This document shows positions 20,664-32,884 of a DNA stretch of 64,000 nt, piece after piece. Position 1 is the first letter of the stretch; each line of letters opens with the position of its first letter. Under the pieces are notes generated by a model. That model saw nothing but the letters and a program-made list of their open reading frames with translations, was not told the DNA's origin and searched no databases. The stretch spans positions 4,012,169 to 4,076,168 of the forward strand of contig LR746276.1 of assembly GCA_902729315.2 (NCBI GenBank). Direction: 5' to 3'. This DNA is from Spirodela intermedia (taxonomy: Eukaryota > Streptophyta > Magnoliopsida > Alismatales > Araceae). A program made the position numbers and the translations under genes.

Positions 20664-22423
20664 TTACCTGATGCGGCTGAAGCTGGAGAATGGCTCTAGG
20701 TCCGGAGGGGGCTTCGGAGGCGACCTCTTCGTCGTCTCCGGCGATCCAAAGACGTTCCAGAACCTCAGCGTCTCGTCACCCGACACCGACGCCACCGTGC
20801 ACCCGTCCGGGCTCTGCGAAGCCGATATCTCGCCGTCATACCAGCATTATAGACGACAGCTGGGAATAAACGGACAGGATCTGGGGGGATTTTGGTCCAT
20901 ACCACGGCCGTGCTCAGGACTCGGGAACTGTGGCCGGTGAGGTCGATAATCTTCCTAAAAGAGGGGTACTTCCACAAAGTCAGCTGGTTCTGACCGAACC
21001 CATGGGAGCTTAGCAGCTCCTTCTCCTTCTTGCTCCACAGCAGGGAGCAGACCTGCGACCCCGTGTCCACCGAGTCGAGGCAAGTGCCGTTCTCGGTGTT
21101 CCAGAGCTTGATACACCGGTCGTTGCCGCCGCCGCCGGAGGCCAGCAGGTTGCTCTGGAAGGGGCACCATGCGAGGGCCTTCACGGCGGAGGCATGCTTG
21201 TCGAACCTGTGGATCCAGGGACCTTGGGAGGTCCGCGGAGCAGTGGCCGTCGATGCCCTGCGCAGGTCCCAGATGTGGACTAGGTTGTCGTCGCCGCCGC
21301 TGGCCAGACGCCGGCCGGAACCAGACCACCTTAACCCGCAGACTTCTCCTCTGTGGCCTCTGTATGAGTGGACGACGTGAGACCTGATTCTCACGTCGTT
21401 GTTCACCACCTTGCCATCCTTCCCTCCCGTCGTCAGAATGTGATTGCTCCATGAGAGCGATCCGACTCGAGAACGGTGTACACCTCTCAGAGTCCTCAGC
21501 TGCAGCGGCGGATAAACACAGAGGACGATTCTCGTCAGAAAAGGAAACCCTGAAATCCTCTAGGCAGGGAGGGAAGGAGGTCTGGCCACTTACCAGTCGC
21601 TGGGAGTCGGTATCCCACAGCTGGACGTCGGAGCCGTTCAGACCCAGTGCAAGGTACCGGCCATCTGGAGCCCAGGAGACGCTCGCTGCGGCTCCGAGGT
21701 CGTCCTCCGCCATCATCATCTCCAACGTGGAACCGTCGGTGCCGTTCCACAGGTGGACGGTGCGGCCGAGGGCGATAGACAGGATGTTCCTGCTCCCCCA
21801 GTCCAGCACGTTAAGGTAGTAGTCGTCGGCCATTTCCGGGATTAACAGCATCCGATCTGCCGACCGGGAGATTTCTCTCGTCTGTTTCGTGGACTTGGGC
21901 TGGTGATCGAAGGAGACCTCTTCGGCCGTGGAGGAGGAAGCAGGGGGCCGCGCCTGGAAGGCCAGAATCCGATTTCTATTCGGGAGCAACCTCTCGGCCA
22001 GGAGTTTCCCGTAGGTCTGCCCCGGATGGGAGGCCAGGGCGGCGGCTTTCTCCTTCTCTTTCCTGGTTTGTGTCAGCAGGTAGAAGGCCATGTCGAAGTC
22101 CATTGCTGATCTGTTGGGGATAAATCGATCGCCCTGAATCGCCGAGATGATGACGTTCAGAGAACGACTAACTACGCAATTAGGAATACGAAGGAAACGT
22201 AATCTGCAGAAATCATGAATCTGGTGGCACCAGAAATCTAAATCGAAACCCTAAATGGTTTAGAATAAAGAACTGGGTCAATCCGTCGTGGGCTTACGCT
22301 GTGCTTGGAAACGCCATGCTGCCTCGAGATGAGTCTTGACTGACGGGCCTCCTGAATGGAGCTGCGGCTTATCGAAGATGATTCCTCTTCGCTGCAGCTC
22401 TTCAATCCCCAGGAAGCCATCAT
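20664..22423 (-). CDS. CDC20: CDC20 copy 2, APC/C activator (four exons)
   Basis: Exons on the minus strand are 22298-22423, 21594-22133, 20903-21499 and 20664-20813. All splice sites are conserved with copy 1 and the protein is again 470 residues. It has the C-box at 44-50, the Mad2-interacting motif at 97-106, the WD40 propeller and the IR tail. A difference from copy 1 seen in the exons is VLDWG for ALDWG. Like copy 1 it has LIPE where plant CDC20 usually has DAPD. Its 3' end faces copy 1 about 7 kb away, so read-through transcripts of the two genes would be complementary. Confidence 0.92.
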
Positions 22424-23081
22424 CGCCGCGTCCCAGGATCTGCGAAATCAGCAGAGAAAAGGACAAATTCCTGCACAGAAAGATAGTCGCAACCACAAGG
22501 CAAGAGGAAAACCAGCCGCAGACGCGGCAGACCGGCAGACCAACGAGAGGTGGGAGGCAAGTAAGAAAACAGAGGAAGAGAGAAATCTCTGCGCAAAGAG
22601 ATCGTCACGATAGCCGGGAAAGAAAACCACCCGCAGACGTCAGCTGTAGAAGAACGAGAAACCAGGAAGAACACGCCAGCAGACCTGGAGATCTATTGAC
22701 AGAGGAGATGTGGAAAAATCAAGAAAAACAAGAAATAGACTTTCCCGTCGACGGGAATAATCCGCACAAAACCAACCAAGAAAGAAGACCAGTCGCAGAA
22801 GCAAATCTACAGACTAACGAGACGCGAGAAGAAAGAACAAAGATGCACGGGATAAGGGACTTCCCCGCGCTCAAAGGCCGTCACCGAAACGAAAGACGGC
22901 CGCAGACGGAGCAGATTCGCAGGCCAATCCAGAGCGACCTCCGGCAGGAATCAACCGCAAGAGATCGCAGCACCAAGAAGGAGTCACCAGAGAGGGAGAG
23001 AGAGCGAGCGAGCGAGAGCGAGGGAACGGTAGACAGAGAAAGAGCGGGAGAGAATGAGAGAGATGACTGGACGGAATGGGC

Positions 23082-23151
23082 TATATATACGGCCAAGATT
23101 CAAAGGCGCGCCAAGGCGTACTTCCCGCCAACGGTCATCTTCATAACGGCC
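23082..23151 (-). promoter_or_regulatory. CDC20 copy 2 core promoter
   Basis: TATATATA at 23082-23089 with the same TTGGCGGGAA E2F-type site (23122-23131) and AACGG cores as copy 1. The AUG-free leader extends from about 23056 to 22424. Confidence 0.65.
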
Positions 23152-25831
23152 CGCCTCTTTCTCTCTCTTTAGGCAGGGGTTCTTGGCTCATGAATTAAGC
23201 GAGCTTAACTATGATAAGCTCCACATTGATTCACCGGTTTGTGCGCCATTTCCCTAGACTACTTAGCATAGTAAAACGCACCACAAAATCCTCTTTCTTC
23301 GTGTTGATGTTGATGGAACTGATCGTTGTAAAACTCTTATTGGTGTATTCAAGCATATTGGTTACTTTAAACGTTTTTTATTATGGGTGATTGATTAACC
23401 ATTGTAAACTCTAGGATTATAATTTTCGGTCTCTTTATTGAATTGAAACACAAGAGGTTAACTAACTTGTTCTATGTTAAGCTCCAAATTGTTCCATATC
23501 TAATCCCCTAAGATCCTTAAATCTTAGTCTATTAATTATCTTTCCCCTTCCAAGCAAGGAAGGAGAGTTCTATAAAGAGTTCTCTATCAGATCGTGCAAA
23601 ATTAAACAATTTATTTACTTTTAGATTGTTTCATTTCAACGATCTTTTAAACATTGTTGATTTGAGCTAGTACTGCAAGTGTGTAGCACTTGGGTTATTT
23701 TAGTTCTATACACAAGTATAGAAATGTGTATACATTGGAAATATATTTGAAATAAATTCACAATGGAATAAGCACCACATAAAAAATCAAATATTTCTAT
23801 TTGTGATGAAGGCTATAATATTATTTGACAATTTATGAAGCTTCAATTTTGGTACTGATGTGACAACACATGGCGAGATTTGTAACTAATGTTAAAAACT
23901 ACTAGGCAGCCCTTAATGTAGAATATGGAGATTGGAGTTCAACCAACAAAGGAAATAAAGGATTGATAATAATATGAGGAAAGTAATTTCGCTTGACCAA
24001 ACCACTATAAGCCTAGTGTGTGAAGACTATTGAGAATAATTTGAGGAAAATACTAGTTTGATCATAAAAAAGGTCATGTTCACCTCTCTTTTAGTTCCTC
24101 ATGCTGCCTTTATCAAATCAATAAGGCTCTTTACAAAACAAACATGACACTTAATAGACCAATATGCTTATTTGAATAGATATATATGAGGTCTCTTTGA
24201 GTGAATTTTCCTTTCTATAGATTTACTATAATATTTTTTTTTCATAGATGTTAGAATAAGAATTTAATCTAATAGAAATTATCTAAATCAATTAGGAAAG
24301 TACTAAATAATCTTAAATTAAATTTTATTTCTGTAAAATTTATTCCATGTTTTATTCAGATGGAGTTGAAAATATCACCCCTTTATTTCACTTATAGGAG
24401 TTTAAAACAAAAAAATATGAGTATTAAATAAACAACTAAATAGTATAGATATATTTAGATATTATTTCTTTAAGAGGTGCTCTTGTTGCTTAGCTTAGTT
24501 AATTAGAGAATACCATTTTTGGTTTCAAATATCTAAAGCTGCTTAGAATTTTCTCTGATACTTTCGTTTCTAAATTTTATTACCCTCAAACCTCCTTTCA
24601 GCCACCTTCCAATATCCTAAGTACCATTTCCAATTAGTTGAAGCATTTAAGGTGAAGATTGGGGACTAATTGATCAAATTCTGAAGATACATTTCACGTT
24701 TTCTCATCAAATAAATTTTATATGATATGCCTCTATTTGCGAAAAACTTATGAGGAAACATTTTTTATTTAGGTTAAAGGTTACATGAAAAAAGCTAAAA
24801 CAATTGCTATAAAATACTCAAGATTCTCATGATTATTTTTTATAATATATCAAAATCATTATTCCAATACAACATTTTTTATTTCTTGTCATTAAATTTA
24901 TTCCAACATTTTCCCAAACTCACCAAATCACCTTCTGATCCACTTTGCAAAAAGAGATGGAGAAATTGAGGGATAGAGGTTTACGGGGGGGAGGGGGGAG
25001 AATGTAGGTCTCTAATTGGGTAGACAAATTTAGGGGGTGGATGAATTGATTTTTCATTTTTTTTAGTTAAGTATAACATATTTCTTTTTTGTTTCACTAT
25101 ATTTTAATATGTTGCATATTTCTCTATATTAATATAAAAATATGAAACAATTTAGAAGAAGTTTGTGCACAAAAGATTGTATAGTGGTTTGGCCAAACTC
25201 TATCAGCGTATATTCACTTTTCAGGAATGCAACTCAATTATATTATTCCACCACAAGAATATGCTTAATTTTACGGGGTTTAATAATCTCATTCCCAAAC
25301 TATGTGAGCCTATGACCCTTAGAATTGCTACGCTCCTAAGTTTCCTCATTGCATACACATACATGTGCCTCAATGACCAATGTGACTATAGTGATGATGC
25401 AACACATGTCTCCATTAGTTCAAATACAATAATCAATGTGATTACGTTGATGATATGCTACAACTGTTTCAACTAGTCCACACACCACAACTCAAAATAA
25501 AATAAAAAATAATCAAGAATGAGTTTTCACATCCTTCAAAATTTGTTTCCATATACTAAGAGATGTAGCATAGTTCAAATATAGTGTTTGATGTTTTCAG
25601 ATTTTTTTATACCTTAATATCTCTCATATATACATATGTTATAGTCTTTGAGAATGTCACTAGATAAAGAAACAAGCATTGTCAAAAAAAGTTTAAAACT
25701 TTTTATGACTGTCTAAGGGCTCTACATATTTATAGGAAGGGAATAACAAGTGCACAACAAGATCAAATGAGCAGATTTTCATTTCACAGAACAACTTGAC
25801 ATTGTTAAATCTTCTTCTCTATATTGAGTAT
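23152..25831. other. Flank of CDC20 copy 2, non-coding
   Basis: Contains the R copy at about 23710-24980, a G-rich GGGGGGGAGGGGGG run near 24985, and, at 25706-25831, flanking sequence absent from arms 1 and 3. A small frame at 25165-25476 corresponds to the unassigned one in arm 1. No gene recognised. Confidence 0.45.
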
Positions 25832-26424
25832 TAATAAGTCTTCATTATCATGAGTTAATAATTAGTAAATAATATATTCTTAGCCTTAACTCTTGATAAA
25901 TAGATTTATATTTATGTTAAAGTGTGAAAAGTGATTTTCAGTTGATTAACATGAATTTTTGGGTAATTATGTGATTTTATATGAATTTATATGATTTTTA
26001 TAGTCTTACTTTTGAGATAAATATAGAAAAAGAAATAAAAAACAAAATATAGCAAAATGGGGGAGACCTGCCGGCCAGCTGGGTCTGCAAGCGGGTCGGA
26101 AGCACAGTCGGGGAGGAGTCATGAGCAGGGGTTGAGCGGCAAGGACCGATAGTGGCCCGTGTGCACCACTCCCCTTCCATGTCACCGGTGGCCAGCCGGC
26201 TATAGGGCAAGGAGTGGTCATACACACGCGAGAAAAGGACTTGATTGCAAATGTAATATTACTATATATTCGTCAGAAACTTTGGTGCAGAAGCGATGTG
26301 GGATTAAACTTGCATCACACCTTCCCTAGAAAGGGCGGGCAACTGGTGCAGTTTGAATCCTCCTAGAGCCAAAACTCATATTTTTTATCTGATTATTGTG
26401 ACTTTCCTACAGATCATTGGTGAA
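25832..26424 (+). repeat. 5' LTR of element B, 3' part deleted
   Basis: Begins TAATAAGTCTTCATTATC, one base off the usual TGATAAG, and runs through the GC-rich block, USE-like ATCCCACATCG (antisense) and B-box-like region. It then breaks at about 26424. The remaining LTR, the primer site and most of gag are deleted, and sequence resumes in late gag. Confidence 0.85.
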
Positions 26425-27764
26425 CACAACCTGATTCTATGGAAATGATATAGCAAATGAGCCAAATGATGTAACAAACTATGAATCAAATGATGCTGCA
26501 TCAGAAACAAATTATAGAGGCTCTTGGGAATAAGAGAGAAGAGAGACAACTACCTAGTCAGCCCGTAGAAAATCCAGGGAACCGCCTAACAATAGGATTT
26601 CAGCAAGGGGAGTCTAATAGCATGAATCTAAGAAAAAACCTACGAAATGAAAATGTTAGGACATTGAATACATTAAAGAGTGGTAAGATCTTACCTGATC
26701 CTTATCCCCAAATATTAGAAGAAAAGAAAAACGTGGACAGCCCAAAACAAAATCAAATAGGAGTAGAAGAGGATTCTATAGATTCTACTAAGGAAATTTC
26801 GAAAGAGAGGACAAACATTCATTTCCTAAAGCTCTAGAGCCTAGACAAAGAAAGAAAAAGGAACACAATAAAGAAATAAAGAAAATTTTACAAGATGTAC
26901 AAATTAGTCTTCCTTTACTCACTACCATTGAACATATTCCTGAATATGCTAGAGTTTTGAAAGAAATATGTACACCAAAAAAGGCACCTAGAGTAGAAAC
27001 ATTATCTATGCATGCTAGTGCTTTATTATTAAATCAATTACCATATAAATTGAGAGATATGGGTGCCCATTTAATTTTGTGTGATATTGGTGGATCCATT
27101 TTTCAGAATGCATTACTTGACACCAATGCTAGTATTAATTTATTACATGCGAGTATTTGTGATAAATTTAATATTTCTAATCTTAAACCTTCTACTATTA
27201 CCTTACAATTTGTTGATAGATCCATAAAACATCCTAAAAGTATTTTAGAAAATGTGATTGATAGTTAAAGGGTGTAAATTTTCAGTTGATTTTGTAGTGT
27301 TGGGAATGAATTTTAATGGACGGTTTTATAATACACCAATCATCCTAGGGAGACCATTTTTGCATACAGCAAAGATGAATATTGATTTTCTCACAGGTAT
27401 TGTGAAAAATTTATGTGGAGATCAATCAGTAGAAATTAAAATTTTTGAGGTATCAAATGATCTTAAGAAATCCCAAGTATATGATTGTCATACCATAGAA
27501 CTTCTAGATGATTTTGATGATCCAGATGTTATTGATGATTGTGTGTTGGAAGAATTAGAGGAAATAGAGAATATAAATTTGGGAGAAAAGAAAGGGGAAA
27601 ATCATCTGAATTTACAGTTGAAACCTCTTCCCTATAGTTTAAAATATATGTTTTTGGAGGAAAATAATTCATTTCCTATTATTATTGCAACTGATTTGAG
27701 TGATGAACAAAAAGAAGAATTATTAGATGTACTTCGAAAAAATAAGAAAGCTATGGGCTAGAAA
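26425..27764 (+). pseudogene. Element B late gag and protease (broken)
   Basis: The late gag-protease linker (26481-26837) runs into MCTPKKAPR-like sequence and a protease domain with GGSIFQNALLDTNASINLL, where DTN replaces the DTG triad of element D. A frameshift near 27265 separates the halves. The following acidic segment (DDFDDPDVIDDCVLEELEE) is shared by all elements. Confidence 0.8.
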
Positions 27765-29160
27765 ATGGATGATCTAAGGGGCATTGATATGAGTGTATGC
27801 ATACATAGTGTATATCTAAAAGAGGGGGCTAGAACTAGTAGGAAACCACAACGAAGATTAAATCCTAACATGATGGAAATTGTAAAAAAAATAAAATTAA
27901 AGTGGCTGATTGTTGGTATTATTTATCCTATTTCAAATAGCAAATAGATTAGTCCTAAACAAGTGGTGCCAAAAAAATCAGGGATTACTATTATAAAAAA
28001 CAAAAATGAGGATGAAATACAAACAAGATTAACTACCGATTGGAGGGTTTGCATTGATTATAGAAAATTAAATTCAGTTACTAGAAAAGATCATTTTCCT
28101 CTATCATTTACTAATCAAATTCTAGAAAAATTCGCTAGAAAAAACTTTTTTTGTTTTCTAGATGGATACTCTAGTTATAATCACATTTACATAAACCCTT
28201 TAGGTCAAGAAAAAACAACTTTCACTTGTCTATTTGGTACTTTTACTTTTAAATGCATGCCTTTTCGTTTGTGTAATGCTCCAGCCACATTTCAAAGATG
28301 TATGCTGTCTATTTTTTCTGATATGACTAGAAAATACATGGAAATTTTTATGGACGATTTTTCTATTTTTGGTGAATCATTTGATGAATGCTTAAATCAT
28401 TTACAGCATGTACTTGAGAAATACATTGAAAAAAAAATAGTTTTGAGTTGAGAGAAATCACATTTTATGGTTAGAGAGGGAGTTGTGTTGGATCATATTG
28501 TGAGTGAAAGGGGTTTAGAGGTGGATAGAGCAAAAATCGATAAAATATCTAAAATGAAACCTCCAAATTCAATAAAACAGATTCAATCTTTCTTGGGTCA
28601 TGCAGGTTATTATAGAAAATTTATTCAAGAGTTTTTGAAAATTTCTAAACCTCTCACCATGTTATTATCTAAAGATGGGCCTTTTAATTTTGATGAGAAA
28701 TGTTGAGTCTTTTTCTAAAATAAAAAGATTACTTACTGAGGCACTCATTTTACAAGCTCCTGATTGGTCCTTTCCTTTTGAAATAATGTGTGATGTATCG
28801 AATTATGCAGTGGGGGCCATTCTGGGAGAAACAAAAGAGTCAAAACCTATAGTAATTTCATTTGCTAATAAAACTGTATCCGATGCTCAATTAAGTTATA
28901 CCACGACTGAGAAAAAGTTGTTAGCTATAGTATTTTCATTAGAAAGGTTTAGATCATATATTTTGGGAGCTAAAATTATTATTTATACTGATCATGTAGG
29001 ATTAAAATATTTGTTAAATAAGAAAGATGCAAAGCCACATTTATTAAGATGAATTTTATTGTTGTAGGAATTTGACTTAGAAATAAAAGATAAAAAAGGT
29101 TTTGAGAATGTTGTTGCTGACCATCTTTCTAGATTAAGTGATACAGGAATAAATGTAGCA
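27765..29160 (+). pseudogene. Element B reverse transcriptase and RNase H (broken)
   Basis: The RT spans 27765-28706 with WRVCIDYRKLNSVTRK, FLDGYSSYNHIYINP and the catalytic FMDDF; RNase H is 28675-29052 with DVSNYAVGAILGE and TDHVGLKYLL. Stops include TGA at 28449-28451 (a tryptophan codon in element A), TGA at 29050-29052 and TAG at 29065-29067. The last two recur in element D. Confidence 0.85.
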
Positions 29161-30437
29161 CCTTTACAAGACGCATTTCCAGATGAACAATTGATGGCAG
29201 CTCAACATCAACCATCACCACGGTATGCACATATTGTTAATTTTCTGGTTTTTGGAAAAATTCTAGAGTATGGGATAAGAATAGAAAACATCATTTCTTT
29301 TCTAAGATTAGAAATTATTTTTGGCATGATCCTGATTTATATTACTTGGGCAATGATCAAATTTTAAAGAGATGTGTTCCTGAAGAAGAATATCATAGCA
29401 TTATTAACATGTGCCGTTCATCTAACTATGGAGGACATTTCTCTAGACGAAAAATAGCTGCAAAAATTTTTCAGCGTGGTTTTTATTGGCCTACAATCAT
29501 TAGAGATTCTATAGAATTTAGTAGAACATGTATTTCATGCCAATCTATAGGTAACATGAGTAAAAAAGATTAAATGCCCATGAGTAACATGTTAGTAGTC
29601 GAAATTTTTGATGTATGAGGAATAGATTTCATGGGTCACTTCCCATCAGCTGAAAAATATGAATATATTTTGCTTGCTGTTGATTATGTGTCGAAGTGGG
29701 TGGAAGTTATTCCTACTAGAACTAATGATCATAAAATCGTGATGAAATTTGTGCAGGAAAATATTTTTTCGAGATTTGGATGTCCTAGAGTGATTATTAG
29801 TGATGGAGGAACACATTTTACAAATAAACATTTCAAGAAATTGTTAAAAAAGAATGGAGTACACCATAGAGTAGCCACTCCATATCATCCCCAAACAAAT
29901 GAGTAAGCTGAAGTAGCAAATAGGGAAATTCAGAGAATTTTGAGAAAAATAGTTAGACCAGATAGGAAAGATTGGCCCACAAAATTACAAGATACATTAT
30001 GGGCTTATAGAATAGCTTATAAAAATCCCATGGGTATGTCCCCATTTCGTCTCATTTTTGGAAAGCCATGTCATCTTCTTGTGGAAACAGAGCATAAAAC
30101 ATAATGGGCTATAAAAATTTGATGTATGGATGAAAAATCAGCTGGTGGGCATAGAATTTTTCAGGTACATGAACTAGAGGAGTTGAGGAATGAAGCTTAT
30201 GAAAATCATAGAATATATAAAGAAAAAACTAAAACTTTTCATGATAAATATATTAGCAGAAAAATTTTTGATGTTGGACAAAAAGTGTGGTTATATGATT
30301 CTAGGCTGAAATTATTCCTAGGAAAATTAAAATCAAAATGGAGAGGGCCTTATGTGGTGGAAGAGACATATGATCATGGGACTGTAATGATTAAAGATCC
30401 TAAAAGTGACCATAACTTTAAGGTAAATGGACAGTAG
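29161..30437 (+). pseudogene. Element B integrase (broken)
   Basis: HHCC domain (HSIINMC...GGHF...CISCQ) at 29346-29573, then the catalytic core with SDGGTHFTN and AEVANREIQ, then the [16 protein letters not shown]-type end. TAA stops at 29571-29573 and 29904-29906 occur at the same codons as in element D. No chromodomain. Confidence 0.85.
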
Positions 30438-32117
30438 CTTAAACATTACATAGAACATGAATGCCTTGCAGAAAAAGAAATTTTGTTATTAAAAAAAATT
30501 TAAGAGTAAGATCAAGGTGTCTAGTTGGAGACATTAAATTCAGCACTACATGGGAGGCAACCCATGGTTTTATTTCATTCTGTTTGATTTTTTAAGCTCT
30601 ATTTTTCTTAGAATTTTGTAGTACTTGTTTCTGTAGTTGTTTTTTTGGAAAAAGTGCAGGAGGAGCGTAAGATGAGGTGGAAAATTAAAAACGAGGTTGA
30701 GGTGATGTCTTTCTGAGCTTTATCATTTATGACAATATTTTTAATGCTTAACTTTGTATATATGCATGCTTCACTTGAAAATTATATTTTCCACATTTTG
30801 TTTTGATTTTTCTGTGTCATTGAGGACAATGTCATTTTTAAGTTAGGGGGTGAAGTATTAATTATTAATTTATGTTGTAAGACAATTAAGAACATGTGTT
30901 TGCATTTTATTTTTATTTTTTCATGCTCACTTAGAACAGCAACTAAAAAAATAAAATAAAATTCAGAAAAACTACAACATCTATTTTTTGGTTTTCTGTC
31001 AAGACCAACAGATTGTCAAAAACAACAGACAAAAAATAGTCTGAAATTTGAAATTCTAGAGACCCTTTTCTCACATTTCAATCCCCTAGACATATATTAC
31101 TGAAATTCCAAAATTACAACTATAAAGAGAATAGTTTTGATTTATTTTTGACAAATTTATTGTTGCTAAAAATAGAACTTAAAACATAAAATAGAACTGT
31201 CAGAACTATTTAATTTACAAATTTCTTACATCATATTGCATGCATGAAAAATTAAATCAATCAGATTGATTGATACCAAAAGATACTAGGAAGATTATTA
31301 TTGAGTCAAAAGAGTGATCTAGTAGCATGAAATGTTGGAATACTCCTTGGATATATGATAGATGACATGAATTTGATTTTACAGATTTTCTCTTCATGAT
31401 CTTGATGGATAGTATTTACTTGATGCGAAAATTTGATTAATCATTAGAGTTTAATGGAGATTTTTGCACCCTGATCTATAGGACTTGTGAGGAGAAATCA
31501 CTTATTTCAGAAAAAAAAGAGAGAGCAATGTGAAAAATCTAGAAATGAAGAGTACACATGGAGGCTGTGAGACATCATTCTCATTGTTGAAAATCGTGCA
31601 TAGAAAAACAATTGCTGTAAAATAAGTGGATAAAGTGAAAGCTCTGAAAATGAAGAGTACATATGGAGGGTGTGAGACATTATTCTTATTGTCAAAATTT
31701 GTCTACAAGAAAAGCTACTTATTTAGTATGTATATATATTAAAAAAAAAAGAAGGAAGAAATATAATATAAACTTCAAAAAATCAAGCCATGGAAAAAAG
31801 AAAGTGTAGGATCAATATTATTCTTGGATGAGTATTGATAATTGGAACATCTTGTAAATATATCTATGAGTGAAGAAGTGATAAAGATGTGAATAGAAGA
31901 AGTGAAGTCTAGATTGTTATTCCAAGGAGTGCTTAAAGATTTAAGTGCTTGACATCATTCTTAAATACTTGATATAAGAATCTAAAGTGTCTAAAGGTGC
32001 ATCATTTCTAATTATATAATTTTTTTTATGTATTGAAATATGATTTTTGAGATTCGTAAATTTTTATTTTCGTAATTCCAATGCTAAGGGACTAGCAATG
32101 ATTTAAGTTGGGGGGTG
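30438..32117 (+). other. Element B non-coding 3' region with polypurine tracts
   Basis: About 1.7 kb without a significant frame between integrase and LTR; there is no env-like ORF such as some Athila elements carry. The polypurine tract AAGTTGGGGGGTG lies directly before the LTR (32105-32117). A second tract-like AAGTTAGGGGGTG (30840-30852) follows CATTGAGGACAATG, as also in C and D. Confidence 0.75.
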
Positions 32118-32729
32118 TGATAAGTTTTCATTATCATGAGTTAATAATTAGTAAATAATATAGTTTTAGCCTTAACTCATGATAAATAGACTTATATTTG
32201 TGTTAAAGTGTGAAAAGTTGTTTTCAGTTGATTAAAGTGATTTTTTGGGTAATTATGTGATTTTATACAAATTTATATGATTTTTACAATCTTAATTTTG
32301 AGATAAATTATGAAAAAGAAATAAAAATAAAAATATAGCAAATTGGGGGGGACCCACTGGCCAGCCGAGCCCGCAAGCGGATCAGAAGCGCAGTCAAGGA
32401 GGAGCCGTGAGCAAAGGCTTGAGCAGCTAGGACCGATAGAGGCACGTGTGTGCCACTCCCCTTCCACATCACCGGTGCCCAGCCGACTGTAGGGTAACGA
32501 GTGGTCGTACACGTGTGAGAAAGGGACTTGATTGGGAATGTAATATTACTATATATTCACCAGACACTTTGGCGCACAAACGATGTGAGGCTAAACTTGC
32601 ATCACACCTTCCCCAAAAAGGGTGGGCAACCGGCGCGGGTTCGAATCCTCACAGAGCCAAAACTCATATTTTTTATCTGATTATTGCAACTTTCTCGCAC
32701 TAGAGTCACTGAATCATTGGTGAAGGATT
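32118..32729 (+). repeat. LTR shared by regions B and C, 3' part replaced
   Basis: Starts TGATAAGTTTTC after the polypurine tract and runs through the GC-rich block and the B-box-like GGGTTCGAATCC, to about 32729 with a 12-nt insertion near 32701. It then turns into its own inverted copy. The antisense USE is degraded here. Confidence 0.8.
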
Positions 32730-32884
32730 GTTAATCTTGTGATTATCTGTAGGAAAGTCGTGATAATCAGATACAAAATATGAATTTTGGCTCTAGGAGG
32801 ATTCGAACTTGCACCAATTGCCCGCCCTTTCTGGAGAAGGTGACGCGGGTTTAGTCCCACATCGCTTGTGTGCTGAATTTTCTG
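32730..32884 (-). repeat. Inverted LTR fragment forming a foldback with 32560-32729
   Basis: About 150 bp reads as the reverse complement of the LTR segment just to its left, with virtually no spacer. It carries an intact antisense USE GTCCCACATCG. Such a head-to-head fragment would extrude or transcribe as a long hairpin. Confidence 0.8.

Larger units (their letters stand above)
18866..25705 (-). repeat. CDC20 duplication arm 2
   Basis: Inverted, nearly identical copy of 8623-15451. Unlike arms 1 and 3 it continues past the LTR junction into about 125 bp of further sequence (25706-25831) before an LTR begins at 25832, so it retains the pre-insertion flank. Contains R copies at 18866-19876 and about 23710-24980. 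Confidence 0.95.
25832..32117 (+). mobile_element. Element B: deleted Athila-type retrotransposon
   Basis: Partial 5' LTR, late gag, protease, RT, RNase H, integrase, long non-coding 3' region and polypurine tract, followed by an LTR at 32118. That LTR also serves as the left LTR of the next internal region (C). Four premature stops in the RNase H-integrase part are at the same codons as in element D. Confidence 0.85.

Noticed and set aside
24980-25000. G-rich run as a G-quadruplex regulatory site
   Set aside because: A short homopolymer-like run in intergenic sequence, variable between arms and without a nearby promoter.
30438-32117. Possible env-like gene between integrase and 3' LTR
   Set aside because: Only short scattered frames in B, C and D; no signal peptide or transmembrane pattern.
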